Notes: generated by a model from the sequence alone, not told the origin. 64,000 nt of DNA from Naematelia aurantialba (GCA_021527695.1 JAKFAO010000005.1:1302001-1366000), one strand, 5' to 3'; shown: positions 23,289 to 35,581, numbered from the stretch's first letter. A program made the numbers and translations.

Positions 23289-24563
23289 TTATGATTTTCG
23301 TGATTGGTTCTCCTGGCTCTTACGGTACAGCCACTCTTCTTCCTGTTCTATACCGCGCAGCCGGAGCTGTATTTTCTCTTGGCGTCTCTCGAACTTGGCC
23401 AGGTACTGGTCGTCGGTCATTGGCATCAGGGGCGAGACGTAGGACATGAGGTTCATGAGGCGCGCGGACACGCTGCCGTGGCCGGTGGACAAGTCGCGGC
23501 CGTACTCGTCCACTTGCTTTGGAGGGGCGATGAGCTCGCGGCTGCGATTAGGAGCCGGCTGGACGGGGTCTGCTGAGTCTGCTTGGCCTGCTGGGGCTGC
23601 TGGGTCTGCTAAGGCTGCTGAGGCTGCTGAGGCCGCTGGGCCTGCTGAGGCTGCTGAGTCTGCTGGGGCCGCTGAAAGCGCTGGTGCGGAAACGGGGTCG
23701 GCCAAGTTGCGGAGGAGGTAGAGGCGGAACATGCGCAGCGAGTTGCCGGTCAACTGCAGGGCGGAGAAGACGAGAGCGCCGGTGAATGCAGCTCGAATAG
23801 GGACGTTTTGGCCTGCATGCGTCAGCTCAAGATCAAATTGCACGAAAGTGGTATGGTTGAGAGATGGTTGAGCAGAGAGATGCTCGAGAGAGCTTAGGAG
23901 CTGGTTGTGAGAGCTTGAGAGAGCAGGGAGATGCTTGAGAGCTTGAGAGATGGTCGAGATAGCAGACAGTACTACGCATACACAGAGATCACTGACGGAT
24001 GAACAGACTCGCGCCGGCAGCGGTGAGTGATCCAGCTAGCGCAGAGTCCAAGATGCGATTCCCGGGCAGATCGCGAACCACCACCGACTCCTCTGGCAGC
24101 TTGCCCAATGCCTTCTCGCTCAACATCGCCAGCCGCCGCACGTGGCCGTCTGTAGGCTGCCAACGCAGCAGGGCAGGCGAAATCAGATACTCGCGCGTCC
24201 CTGTGGCAGTTGCCCAGCGTGAGCTGCTATATTCGTACTCGTACTCGTACAGATACAAGTCGCAAGGTAGGTGGAATGACTGACCCATGAAGACGAGGCA
24301 GATCAGACCGAATCGTGTCCCCATGCGACCACCGTACAAGTATGGATTCGCGCGGGACCCAAAGCCTATGGACGCTCCTGCTGTAACCCCGATTGCGGCT
24401 GAGAAAGAAAGTAAGTGATACTGACAACACGAGCTCGAGGTGTCACGCTTGACCTACCAGTGGCAGCGGTGACTTTGAGAGTCTTGGACATCGCATGTGT
24501 GTCGATCGGCCATGTCAACGTGACGGGTGTTTCGCTCGCTTCACTGTTGCCCATTGCAGACAT
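23289..24563 (-). CDS. Multi-pass membrane protein, possibly mitochondrial, function unknown
   Basis: Four exons: 24563-24458, 24398-24285, 24200-23997, 23812-23289; about 315 aa. After MSAMGNSEASETPVTLTWPI come glycine- and alanine-rich membrane helices (AAIGVTAGASIGFGSR, GLICLVFMG, LDSALAGSLTAAGASLF, AFTGALVFSALQLTGN). The glycine pattern and RMGTRFG resemble Tim17/22-type mitochondrial inner-membrane proteins, but I cannot assign a member. An Ala/Ser/Asp-rich low-complexity linker coded by CTGCTGAGG-like repeats (plus strand about 23575-23690) follows. The C-terminus is a charged helix with FERRQEKIQLRLRGIEQEEE. Intron 3 (184 bp) is itself repetitive. Confidence 0.7.
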
Positions 24564-24925
24564 TGTGAGAGCTCGACACCCAACGTCAATTCATAAATTC
24601 ACAGGTCCTCGTCCCAGTTCTGCCCCGGATAACGGAATCAAATTTCCTGGGTGGCGGCCACCTCCGCCGACCGAGTTGGGCGCGTGTCAACAGCCAAAAA
24701 CGCGCACCAAAGTGTCGTTGAACCCCTTCTGTCGTTGGCTTGGGACTCTGTTTCTTCACACTGTACAGTCGCACAGTATGACAACTGAGGGAGACTGAGC
24801 GCTCGCGTGTCGCAGAGCTATAGTGCAGCTTTTACCAGCAGCTCCGAGAAGGCCTCGATACCAGGCCACAACCCACGGCAATCTCTACAGCTCGACTCGC
24901 CTACTCGGCGGCAACGGAGACAGGC
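24564..24925. promoter_or_regulatory. Divergent promoter region
   Basis: This 362-bp gap lies between the starts of the membrane-protein gene (-) and the CM1 gene (+). No coding sequence or clear motif is seen. Confidence 0.45.
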
Positions 24926-27900
24926 ATGGCTCCGACGTCCGCCCTCACTGGGCTGATGCAGTCGCCCAGCTCAAACGACTCGACCATCATCGCCAACGGC
25001 AAGACATTGCCTGATATCACGCTGGGCTCGCTGGGATCCAGTTTCAGATCAGAGGACGAAGAACAGCGTCAACAAGGCGAGCGTGGAGCTCTCGACCGCA
25101 TAGGCTCGGCCAGAGGTCCGTTCTGTATTCCATCGACCCACCACCTAGCGTACAAGCGACAGCAGCGGTTTTGCTCCTCGCTGCATTTGCTGATCAGGCT
25201 GTAGCGTTGAATTTGGCCAAATCCAGCTCTCCGGAGACTTCCAACTCGACCTCTCTGGCGACGCCCTCACCTCCTCATGCCCCAAAGTCCGCCCTTGTCG
25301 GCCTTTCTCCGCCCACCACCGTCCGCAGATCATCGTCACAATCCGCCATTCCGGAATCACATGCCCCCCGCCGGTCTCGGATACTGCGAAAAGCATCGAG
25401 CTCCTCCGTGTCCGGGTCATCGGATGTGGACGGCGCCCTAGAAGCACGGTACGGCGGGGCCACAGACGAAGAGTCTGATGGGCCGCTGAGCTCGCTCTCT
25501 CTCAATGTCAGTCCGGGCAGACGGTCCCATGGACTAGGACTAGGGGCGAGCAGGTCGAGCCACTACAATGGACCCAGTTGCCGAGGAGGCAGGCACAGCG
25601 TTGCTGCCGACGTGTCTTCGACAGGTCCGCTGACTTTACGGGACCAAGAGCAGGTGCGTCTGAGCGTTCGAAGAGGCGCAGGAATCCGTCATCGCTGACG
25701 CTCCATAGCAGCTCAACGCAGCCAAGAAGGACATCTTCAACCTTCAGCTCGAGAACCACTTTCTCAAGGAACGTCTCGCCAACATGGCACCGGATCATAT
25801 CGAAGCTGCACTCAAAGAGAATGTCAAGCTCAAGCTCGAGATCCTCAATCTGTCAAAAGAGATGAAAAAGCTGAAAAAGCTGCTGTTACAGCAAGACAAG
25901 GATCTTGCAGAGGCTCAACGTGAACGCGAGGGCGGGCGTGGAGCGAAAGCACGGGATGGCGATCTCAAGGAGCTTGAGCAAATGTACAAGGCTGAGAAGG
26001 ATCGTCGCAGAGCCGTGGAAAAGGAGATCAGGCAGCTGCAAGAGGAAGGAGGAGGGATCCAGGGCTCGGAAGACGTGGAGAGACTCAGGGCCCAGCTCGA
26101 GGACACTGAAGCGTCAGAGAATGTATGGAGACAGCGGGCAGAAGAGCTAGAAGAGGAGCTGGATAATGCGAAAGCGGCAGCGGATGATCAAAAGGAGGAA
26201 ATTGCGAGACTGCAAGACGCTGCGGACAGGGCGGAGGACGAGGTCGAGAGGTTCAAGTCGGGTCTGGGGGACAGCGTTGGACTGGGCAAGGGTAGGGAAG
26301 CGCGGATGATTGCCAAATTGGAACAGGTGAGTCGAGCAGGCTCATTTGCTCAGAGGCTAATCGTTTCTCAAAGGAGAAGGCATTGTTGCTGGAAGAGGTG
26401 GAAGCACTGCGGCTGAGCGCTTCCGAGAATGAAGCCAGTGATCTGGAAAATGTCAGTCCATTGGAGGGCGCAAGCTGCATCGGCTGAATTACATAGCGCA
26501 TCAATGAGCTCCGTGACAAATTGGCGGCTGCTCAGTTGGACGTTGATCGGCGAGATCAGGAGATTGAGCAGCTCAACGAAGAACTGGACATCAAGGTGCG
26601 AGACTACGACAAGGAGATTGAGCAGGTCGAGGCGGAATGGCGGGACGAGGTTCTGGAGGCTCGGGCCCAGGTCGACGAGCTGAAAGACGTGAGCATATCT
26701 CTATGGGCGTAACTAAGGCTCTAGGCTCTCGAGGCAAAGGAGCAAGAGTACAAGGAACTTAGAGAAGCTCTGCTGGAGCGCGAGGATGAGATCGCCATTG
26801 CTACTGACCGCGTGGCGGAACTCGAGGCGAATCAGAACGAGACTCACGATCGACTGGAAGAGACCTTGAAGAGCATCGAGCGGGACAACGCGGAGAAAGA
26901 CGCTGACCTCGTTGCGGCGAACCGGGAGATCGAGACGGTGAGCACTGAAATCCACTTGTCAAGGTAAGCATCTGATGTCCGCAGATGGGCCAACAGATCT
27001 ACGAGCTCGAGGAGGCTGCCGAGGACCTGCGGATGCGAGAGCAGGATCTCGTCAATGAGCTTCGGACAGCCGATGAACAGTTCGAAAGCACCAAGACGCA
27101 CTACGAAAACCTCGTGGCGGCGCTCAAGGAGGCTCGAGGCAAGTCTCAGGCCGAGCGCGATGAGGCGCTAGCAGACCTCAAGACGCTTGACGAGAGGAGA
27201 AAGGCGGAGAAGGAAGCGTATCGGAAAGCGCTCGATGACGAGAAGGAGAGGCAACGGCGGGCTCTCGCAGACAAGGAGCAGGTAAGTCGAGTCGCACGGA
27301 CCAATTCGGTCTTACGCTGTGTAGGTTGTTGCGCGCTTGCAGACTGAGCTCGAGGCTGCTCGTGACCGCGTCGCCATGCGGGATCGCGACGTTACGTCCT
27401 TGCAAAATGCGCTGCGCTCATTGGAGTCGGATCAACGTAAACTCGGAGACGAGCATACTTCTGATCGGTTCTCGCTGGAGCTCGAGCTCGAGAGGGTCAA
27501 GCGAGATCTGGCGCGGTGTGAAGATGAGTTGGCCCAAGCGCGGGATGATGTGGAAGACCGCGAAGAGGCATTACGCCAGCGTGACTTGGAGAGGGCGCAA
27601 CTGGTATGTCTAAGCGCTAAGGTGACTCCGTGCTGACAAGCATAGCTCGATAAGCAGAGGGATCTCGAAGCGAGGCTGTCGTCTGAACGCCAAGGGCGGC
27701 TCAACATGTCCGACAAGCTCGATATTGCGAACAAGGTCAGTCGAGCAGGCGACTGCAGGTGTAAGTTGCGGCTGACGCGGGCAGCATGCACGGCAGCACG
27801 AGAAGGATGCGGTGGCGTTGCGCGAACGCATAGAAGAGCTCGAGCCGCTTCTCACCGAGACGCAGCAAGAGCGGATGCAGATCCAGAGACAATCGGAGAA

Positions 27901-29089
27901 TCAGCGACAGGAACGGAGCGAGTTGCTGTTACGCGTGTTCAAGGATGTCAACAAATTCCTCGGCGTCGATGTGAGTGGATAGCGTCGGTGGAATGGGGAC
28001 AGCTCGCTGACGTATCCAGGACCATGCCACCCCAGCCAACTTTGCAGTCTTCCGGGATACGCTTCTCGCGAGGCTGCGCTCTATCAACCAGGTTCGAACG
28101 GACTTTGAGAAGCGGATCCGGGAGACGGAGTCCTCGGTCTATCAGCGCATGAGGTGAGAGATGCGAGACGTCGACGTCGGCGTCGATCACGAGCCAGCAG
28201 CTGCTGACTGTGCAGTGCGCTCAAGAAGCAGCTGGAGCAGAAATGGAGGGCGCTGGACAACTTTGAGGCGTCTGTCAAGAAGCTCGAGTTGACTCGGATG
28301 CAATGGCGCAGCAAGTACGCGATGAAGGACGGCGAGCTGGAAGCAGCCAAGGTAAGGTCTCTTTGGTTGTTCTCGGCGCGTGCTCCTGTCGTGGTTCGTG
28401 GAGTGTGGAGTGTGGATCGTGTCTCGTGTCTCGTGGAGCGTGGAGCGTGCAGCTTGCTGACAGGGCAGTCTCGCAACGCCGAGCTGTCGCAGCAGTTATC
28501 CGCCGCCCGAGCAGGATCTACGACCTCTGAGACGGCGTCCATCCGGGCGCTGACGGAGCGGGCGCAGACCGCCGAGCGGAGGGCACAGAACGCGCGGAAC
28601 CAGCTGGAACAGCTCGAGGCGCGGGTGGCCGAGCTGCAGGCGCAGACGGGGCAGGCGGAGAACAAGTGGGAAGCGAGGGTCAAGGAGTACGAGAACCGGC
28701 TGCGTATTGCAGGGGAGAAGATCAAGACGGAGAAACAGGGCGGGAAGGAGCGCGCGCGCGAGCTCGAGGCGCAAGTAAGGTGAGTGTTTTGGTCTCGGGT
28801 TGTTATTGGCTGGCGCTTCTCGGGCTCGTTCTGGGTCTGATTCTCGCCTCGTCGTGGTGCTAGTTCTCGTTTCCGTGGAGAGGCGAGGGGGAGTGACGAG
28901 GGGAAAGTCGCCAGTGAAGAGTCGCGAGGGAGTGGTGGACGACTAGTAGCGCAGGCTCAAATGCTAATACGAAACAGAGAACTGGAGAAGCAGGTCGAGC
29001 AGGCTCGAAAGCGGAACCACAGGGCCGAGGGGGTGATTGCGACTGCCGCGCACTTGCTGCCCCGAGATGGCCGACCGGGGTCACGGTGA
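24926..29089 (+). CDS. CM1-motif coiled-coil protein (Mto1/Pcp1/centrosomin-like)
   Basis: Fourteen exons: 24926-25115, 25205-25653, 25709-26326, 26374-26451, 26497-26688, 26725-26937, 26985-27281, 27343-27603, 27646-27735, 27785-27970, 28020-28153, 28216-28351, 28469-28779, 28978-29089; about 1088 aa. Residues 1-205 are disordered and Ser-rich. A centrosomin motif 1 follows: TLRDQEQQLNAAKKDIFNLQ, then ENHFLKERLANM and ALKENVKLKLEI. CM1 binds the gamma-tubulin complex and switches on microtubule nucleation in Mto1, Pcp1/Spc110 and CDK5RAP2. The remaining 800 residues are nearly continuous coiled coil, ending in a basic helix (ARKRNHRAEGVIATAAHLL). The intron at 26689-26724 is only 36 nt. The likely place of action is the spindle pole body or cytoplasmic microtubule organisers. 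Confidence 0.85.
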
Positions 29090-29666
29090 TGGTGGTGGTG
29101 GTGGTGGTGGTGGTGGCGCCAGGCGTAGGCTATTTCGGGCTCTATATCTGTATGCAGCGATCAGTTAGCGCCGCGGGATCTTCTGCACAGACGCCCTCTA
29201 CGCTGCTACGTTGCTGGTGCTGGTGGTGCTGGTGGTGCTGGTGGTGCTGGTGGTGCTGGTGGTGCTGGTGGTGCTGGTGGTGCTGGTGGTGCTGGTGGTG
29301 CTGGTGGTGCTGGTGGTGCTGGTGGGTGACTACTCGGCAGATGCTCCGGGCTGAATCACTGATTGTGACAAGGCTCGACCTGAGAAGTGAAGAGGAGTGC
29401 TGAGCTCGGATGCCTCTCTAAGTATCTCGGGTTGTCTCTGATACAGCCTTTGACGACGTCACGCTCACCAGCATGGCGATGTCGTTGCTATACAACTGAT
29501 TTCGGGGCAGAGGCAGTGTATATGATGCATGTCATTGTACGACTGTTGACTTGGCTCGAAGACACTGACTTACTGGACGACGCTGACTCACTGGACGACG
29601 CTGACCTGGCTGGACGACGCTGCCTCACTGGACGACGCTAGCCGGCCGAAGACGACCGTCAGACAA
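29090..29666. repeat. Tandem repeats between convergent genes
   Basis: Three arrays lie in the shared 3' flank of the CM1 gene and the dehydratase-like gene: GTGGTG at 29090-29115, a 9-bp TGGTGGTGC array at 29211-29325, and a CTGGACGACGCTGACT-type array at 29565-29640. No gene is seen; the poly-Cys/Trp frame across the 9-bp array is an artefact. Confidence 0.85.
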
Positions 29667-30815
29667 TCAAAACAGCGGTACCGCGATCGCCTCGAACGCA
29701 GCCTCGACCCGTTCTGCCAATCTAAGGTCTTTGCCCGTCACCCCTGGGCGTACTGTCGTCATCGGCCGAGTTTCGTTGTCGCTGACCTGTTTCGACTGGC
29801 CCTGTGTGTGGCCCTGCGTCTCGTTCTGCACCTGGCCCTGCGTCCCGTTGGTCTGGCTCTGCACTTGGCCCTGCGCCTCGTTCTGCCCCTGGCTCTGCTT
29901 ATGCTTGTCGATGATGCTCGCTGTCGCCGCGGGGCGGATGGCGCCCGCACCCGAAGGCGCCATCGGCGTATGCGTGTACGTCGAAATCTCCAGCACGTAG
30001 GTACCTCGACCTCTTGGCCGTTCCAGCGCCGTCGAGGTGGGGCGGTAGTCCGTCGCCGGGGCGATGGCGATGACGGGGTGGTGCTGGGTCCGTCAGCATA
30101 CTCTGCTCTTGGGGGCATGCTGGTATACAGCAAAGCACGGCGGTGCCGGCCGGGGAGTGGAGAGTACCGCGCAGCTCACGTCTTCGTCGTTGACTATCCT
30201 GCCCACTTGGGCGAAGAACCGAACGAGCCCTGACCAGCCGTCGCGCTCGGGCGGAAAGTCGTACACCCTCACCAGGCGGCGGTCTTGCAGGTCGGCCGTG
30301 CGTGTGTAGTCTCCTCCTAGTGCCAACTCGTCCACTGCGATGTGTAGTGTAGCTGCCGGTGCCGGTGCCGGTGCTAGCGTGCTGGTAGGGCCAGGACCGC
30401 TTCGCCCCCCCAAGCTTCGCCCGTCTACAGCGCTGGCCGGCACGCTCAGTGGTGTAGACCGCTCTAGCCCGTCCAGGCGCCAGCCCTTGACGTGCAGAGG
30501 GGCAAAGGCGGCGAGAAAGGCATGTGGCTGCAGCAGGCGGTACGGAGACGGTCTCTTCACCCTAGGACCGGGACCAGCAGGGGCAAGCGTGCTGGTCGAA
30601 GTATTGGCACCGTCAGCTCGCCGCCGTGCCGATACATGCATGCGCCGCATATCCAGACACGTCCCGCGACAGCCATACTCCCATCCACTGCCATAGCCAT
30701 CGTGTCCGGTAGGGAGTCTCGACGGTCCGGCCATGCCAAGACCAAGACGCACACCCAGACGCAGCGCAGAATCCGCCCGACTGACCCGCGCCGGCAGCAG
30801 ACGCCGGACACTCAT
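29667..30815 (-). CDS. Pterin-4a-carbinolamine dehydratase-like protein with Gln-rich insertion
   Basis: Two exons: 30815-30180 and 30083-29667; about 350 aa from the ATG at 30815, though the frame is open up to 31019. The dehydratase core is spread out: a helix HAFLAAFAPLHVKGWRLD, then RRLVRVYDFPPERDGW, VRFFAQVGRIVNDED joined across the intron to HHPVIAIAP, then VLEISTYTHTP and GVTGKDLRLAERVEAAF. DHHP stands in the place of the catalytic (N)HHP of the PCD/DCoH fold. The enzyme dehydrates 4a-hydroxytetrahydropterin. Between THTP and the last helix sits an insertion rich in Gln, Gly and Asn (about 65 residues). Another low-complexity Pro/Ala segment splits the start of the domain. The N-terminus MSVRRLLPARVSRADSALRL could be a mitochondrial presequence. 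Confidence 0.7.
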
Positions 30816-31335
30816 CGTTCCTCGGTCTGTCCACTCGGCCACCCGGCGTGGTTGGTAATGCAGTGCGAGGCCGAGTTCATCTCCGCCCACTGCGCAGCAT
30901 GCCGAGTGGCTTGACCCGTCTTCGTGGGTGGGACGACAGAGGTGTATGCAATGGTTTGACTGGTGAATGGTTGATTGGCGAGGGTGAATGGATAATAATG
31001 CAGACTTCGGTGGCGGCAAGGAAAATTACCGCTTTGGGAATACGATGTGTCACTCACCGAGGCCGTGTTCTCGTCGTCCAGCGGCTATTTCCATCTTGTA
31101 TTCTCTCATCTCACTCTTTGACACTGTCAGCATCCCTCATCCCTCATCCATCATCCCCCGGCATCCCACATCTCACATCCCACATCCCCCATCCCACATC
31201 CCCCTCCCACGATCGACGCAAACAACCCGGCGGCGACGGGCAGCACCGAGTTGAACGGTATACCCGCCCTCGAGCGCTTTCGACCCGGCGATTTGCGGCG
31301 ACTCGCCGCCTTTCCTCCACATTGATCGTATCGCC
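30816..31335. promoter_or_regulatory. Divergent promoter region
   Basis: About 520 bp lie between the dehydratase-like gene (-) and the RING gene (+). Near 31130-31205 a CATCCCACAT-type repeat occurs. The dehydratase start may lie within this stretch if the upstream in-frame codons are used. Confidence 0.45.
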
Positions 31336-33783
31336 ATGACGACCAACCTGACCAACAATAATTGGTATACCAACGCCTAGTGAGTATCTCACCCGCTCGC
31401 CATGCCCTCTTCCGTGACCAGACCTTGTGCCGTTCCTTGCCCCTCGCCCCCCTCGCACCCCTCCTAAGCTGGCAGGAGCTGGCTGGGTCTTTACTACTGC
31501 TGCCGAGGCGTTGCGCAACCAATCTGACATGATCAGTTCCGGTCCTTTCCGGACAACCCGACTCCGCGCGCCCTCGCTCCTACCCAGTGCACGGCCGACC
31601 ATCGTTCACATCCAGCAGACGCTCGTGGTCGATGCCGCTCGGCAGGCTGGTGCGGCCGCAGGAGCGGAAGGCAAGGACGAGAAAAACGTACGGCGCCGCG
31701 AGACGATCTTCGGCCCGGATGTCGGCGAGGATGATGAGCCCGGATGGACTGACCACAACGACGGTGAAGGCGCAAAGGTCGGCGTAGACGTTGTGAAAGG
31801 CTGGGTCGAAAAGGCAAAGAGCGAAGAGGTAGGTGCTCTTTACCTTCGAGGTATCGTCTTCGCGTTCGCGTTCCCAGCTGATTCCACCAGGGCTTGCATG
31901 CAACCACAACGTTGCAAGCGCTGGTCAACCTCAAAAGGCCAACCCTGCTCCTGCAGCATCTGGAGCCCGAGAGCACCGCTGCAACCGATCGAGAAGGCGA
32001 GATCACACCGGCCACCGAATCCCATCGCCTATCTCTATCACCCAATGGACCGCTCCACTCGCTCAAGTTCAACTACGATGCGACATCGCCATCTGTCAAC
32101 ATCACGCTGACGATCCACCCCACCCCACCGTCTTCTCCGATCGGCAAGGGATCGATCCACGAGGAACCCAAGGTGGTCTACAGCGGTGTGCATCAGGGTG
32201 GTTTCAACCAGACCTTCAGCCTGCCATACGACCATGCCCTCGATCTCACATCCGCCATCGCGCCGGCTCCTCTTGAAGGGAATGAATCAAATGTCGCGCT
32301 CGGCGAGGGCGGCGAGCGGAAAGAGGCTAATATGTACAACGTGGCCACGCGCGATTCGAGATCGGAAGACACGACCCGAAGCTCGCTAGACCGATCCATG
32401 GGCAACATGCACATTGGAGCCACACAGCCCGATCTCGCGACTGTGCCAGAGCTGGCAACGGGGCCGGGCACCGAACAGCAGGATGATCGTCGTGCGCCCA
32501 GGCGATTCGGCATCTTTTCGCGAAGGCGACAAGAGGCCGACCTCGAAGCGGGGCAGATTGAGATGACTAGCCAAGCTGCGGAAGGCGAGGGAACCCATGA
32601 GAATGATGTCAAGGAGCCCGAAAAGGGCATGCGGTTGCTGATCCAGATCGAAGCGGTTGGAGAGGACGGTGCGTTGTCGCCGTCACACCCGATAGTAGAC
32701 TGACGGTGGTTAGGCCGACCGTTGAAGAGGCGGAATGCTCAGTCGACGCATATCCTGATCACCGGAATTTGGTCTGCGGATACATCGTCCACGGCGCCCG
32801 GCCAGCATGGCAAGCGGGTGTGGGTGATCAAGGTCGTCCGCAGAGAAGCTATCGTGCGTTTTGATCCCATGCGGGACCATAGTTCCTGTGCTGATCTGAC
32901 AGATTGGAGCACATACTTTCTTGCTCAAGGAGATCTACGGTCTCTCTTCGACATCTACCCAGCAGACGCAGACTTATCCCCCGACCGCGGGCGACATGGA
33001 CCCATACGCATCGACACCCAACGAGTGCATTGTCTGTCTCACCTCGCCCCGCGATGTCGTCCTGCTGCCTTGCCGGCATTTGGTGGTTTGCCGAGATTGT
33101 GCAGTCGGCATGGTTGAATTTGGTGCTGGAGGCAAAGTAGGACGTCGGGAGGATGTCACTGCCGCCACGGACGATGCAGCAGCGACAGGTACCGCTGGTG
33201 GAGCGTCCCTTGGGGCTACAAATGGAGCACCGAATCCACCAGTCGCTGGCGGAACCACTGAGCGAGGACGCGAGAGGCGGAAGAAGAAGGCAAAGGGGTG
33301 GTACTGCCCTGTGTGTCGACAGCGTGAGTCTTGCTTCTTCAGATGGACTTTGATTGATGTTGGGTAGCATACACGTCTCTGCTGCGACTCGCCTTGCCGG
33401 CCTCGGCGAAACTCCGGACGCCTGGTGCATCGCGTCTCCCTTCTCGCGCGCCGTCTATCCGCTCGGTGCGTTCGACCAACACCCTCGGGCGCGCGCCCAG
33501 CATCGCTCCGACGCTACCTGACGGGGCCGAGCGTATGCTGGAAGCGCTGTATCCGCCCGGCCACGATCACGACCATGACGACGAGGACGGCAATGACGTG
33601 GTGGACATTGAGCCGGTGCCGCATGCCGAGCGGCCGCAATTCGTGCTGGGTCCCGAGGTGGATGTGGATGAGGACACCAAGCTCAAGGAGGAGGTGGAGC
33701 ATCGTGAAGTTGCGGGCGAGGGCTCGCGGGGGCCGTCGAGGCAGGATGGGAGCGAGCGGGCGGGGTGGAAGGAGGTGGCGTAG
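31336..33783 (+). CDS. RING E3 ubiquitin ligase, mahogunin (MGRN1/RNF157) type
   Basis: Six exons: 31336-31379, 31537-31828, 31891-32668, 32714-32853, 32903-33323, 33368-33783; about 696 aa. The N-terminal half (TTLQALVNLKRPTLLL, HSLKFNYDATSPSVNITL, GGFNQTFSLPYD, STHILITGIW) corresponds to the beta-rich substrate-side domain upstream of the RING in MGRN1-like ligases. HTFLLKEIYGL precedes the RING: CIVCLTSPRDVVLLPCRHLV, CRDC, then after a 68-residue insertion CPVCRQPYTSLLRL. Low-complexity acidic stretches surround the domain, and the C-terminus is acidic with a HDHDHDD run. Such ligases act with E2s on membrane or secretory-pathway clients. The insertion inside the RING has GT..AG borders and a 3n length (33137-33295), so it may be a spliced or alternatively retained intron. 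Confidence 0.85.
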
Positions 33784-35581
33784 GGGTTTGGTTTGTTGCA
33801 GGGGGAGTATGGATGTTGCCATTAGTTTCGGGGTAGTAGGATCCGTGTAGTTTCAGGTCTGGTGTGTCTGGTTGTAACGATCGTATGCAGTGCTGTCGTG
33901 TTTGGATGATAGGCATGCCATTGGAGCATACTCTGCAATGCACGAGTATACGTTTCAGTGACCGGGGTCGGTCCGGCCCATCGGTCTAATTTAGCCGACT
34001 TGTTCCGCCACCCAAAGCGAATTCGCCACTCGCAGCCCAACTCGTCCACTCGCGGCCAAATCCCTCGCGTCTCTTGCACCCACTGCGTATTCCTGTACCG
34101 TCCCCGGGGTCCACACCGCGTCGTCTATATCGGGTCCCGTCTATCTAGCTTGCTGTCATCTGCGAGACATAGGCTCGGCTCACGGCTAGTGACAGGCACC
34201 AGCGGCCTGGAGCAGCAACGCAAAGCAAGGACCAGAGCAGAGCAAAGCAAGGCCCAGAGCAGAGTAAGGCTGAGAGCAGAGCAAGCCAGACTGGAGAGTC
34301 GAGACCCGTGCTCCTTTGTGGTACCCGTCCTTCCGTCCCTGCACATCAACAAGCCAAGTCGAGGTGCCCGATCTCCCTCGCCCTCGTCCTGCCCTCGTCT
34401 CGTCGTCTCGTTGTCTCGTCGTCTCACCTCGTCGTCTCGTCTACTCGTCTCGTCGTCTCGTCTCACCCTTTCGCCCAAGGCCACGGCCACGCTCTACGCC
34501 CACGCCCACGCTCACGGTCAAGTCACGGCCAGGCGGCCACGTTCTACCCGCGCCGATACCGTCCGGCCTAAGCGTCGACTGCGTACACTGCCTTCTCTGA
34601 AAGAGAGCGAAGACTGAGCAGGCAGAGCAAGAGCAACAAGAACGAGAACAAGGATAAGGAGAAGGAGAACAAGAACGCTCGAGGACCAGAGCAGCACCGG
34701 CCGTACCCACGTACCACACGTACCACACGTACCACGCTGGTCTACGCGACCTTGACACCCCAGGATTGGTCCTTTAGCAGATCTATATATCCGCCCGAGA
34801 GCTCGACCTGTCTCCTGTCGTTTGTCGTCTTTCCCCTACACCGTCCCACTGCACCACACCACACAACTGCACCACCATCACACCACCACACCACCACACC
34901 ACCACACCACTTCACACCACACCACCACACCACTGCACCCTTCACCACTGCACCCTGCACCACTGCCCCGTTGCCCCGCTGCACCGTAGCAATCGATAGC
35001 AACAGAACGCAATACCCTACATCCACCCACCGACCACACCTCGCCATCGCACCCCGTCTCGCCTCTCGCCGCCTTCGCCTCAAGCTCTGGACGGTCCTCT
35101 TCCTTATCCTTGCTCCCTTCTTCCTCTCCAAACGTCTTCCTCGGCGGTTCAGAATCGAAAGGCCTTGCCTCTGGACGATCCGCAGATTTAGACTGCGGAC
35201 CACACTACCGACTACACCGCTAGTTCGAGTGTGACTACCTCCCGCTGCGTCGTGAACCCGCACTAGCCCTCGCACCCTTCGCCCTCGCTCCCTTCAGTCT
35301 CACACTTTCGCCCCTTTCAACCTCGCACACTCGCACCCTTCACCTGTCAACCTGCACCCTCGACCTGAATAGTATATCTGCCAATTCATTCAACGTACAG
35401 GTGCCGCTATTCTAGGCGACGTCGATCTTTCTTTGCTACATCTTGGCGATCAGAGAACCCGTATCTGCGATTTAATCAACACATACTACCGAGCATACTC
35501 AGTACAGCGAATAGTGCATACCCTACAGATCTCGTACCGTCACGACTAAGCAAGGCGCATCTCACACAAACATCTGTCAAG
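33784..35581. other. 1.8 kb gap with pyrimidine-rich and ACC repeats
   Basis: No gene is recognised. Low-complexity blocks are an AGCAAAGCAAGG/CCAGAGCAG repeat (34215-34290), TCGTCGTCTCG repeats (34395-34470) and a CACCACACCAC array (34850-34945). The last 600 bp are C/T-rich and may be the promoter and leader of the small gene at 35582. Confidence 0.5.

Noticed and set aside
29211..29325. Poly-Trp/Cys open frame
   Set aside because: It comes from a 9-bp tandem repeat (TGGTGGTGC) in the 3' flank, with no start or stop context.
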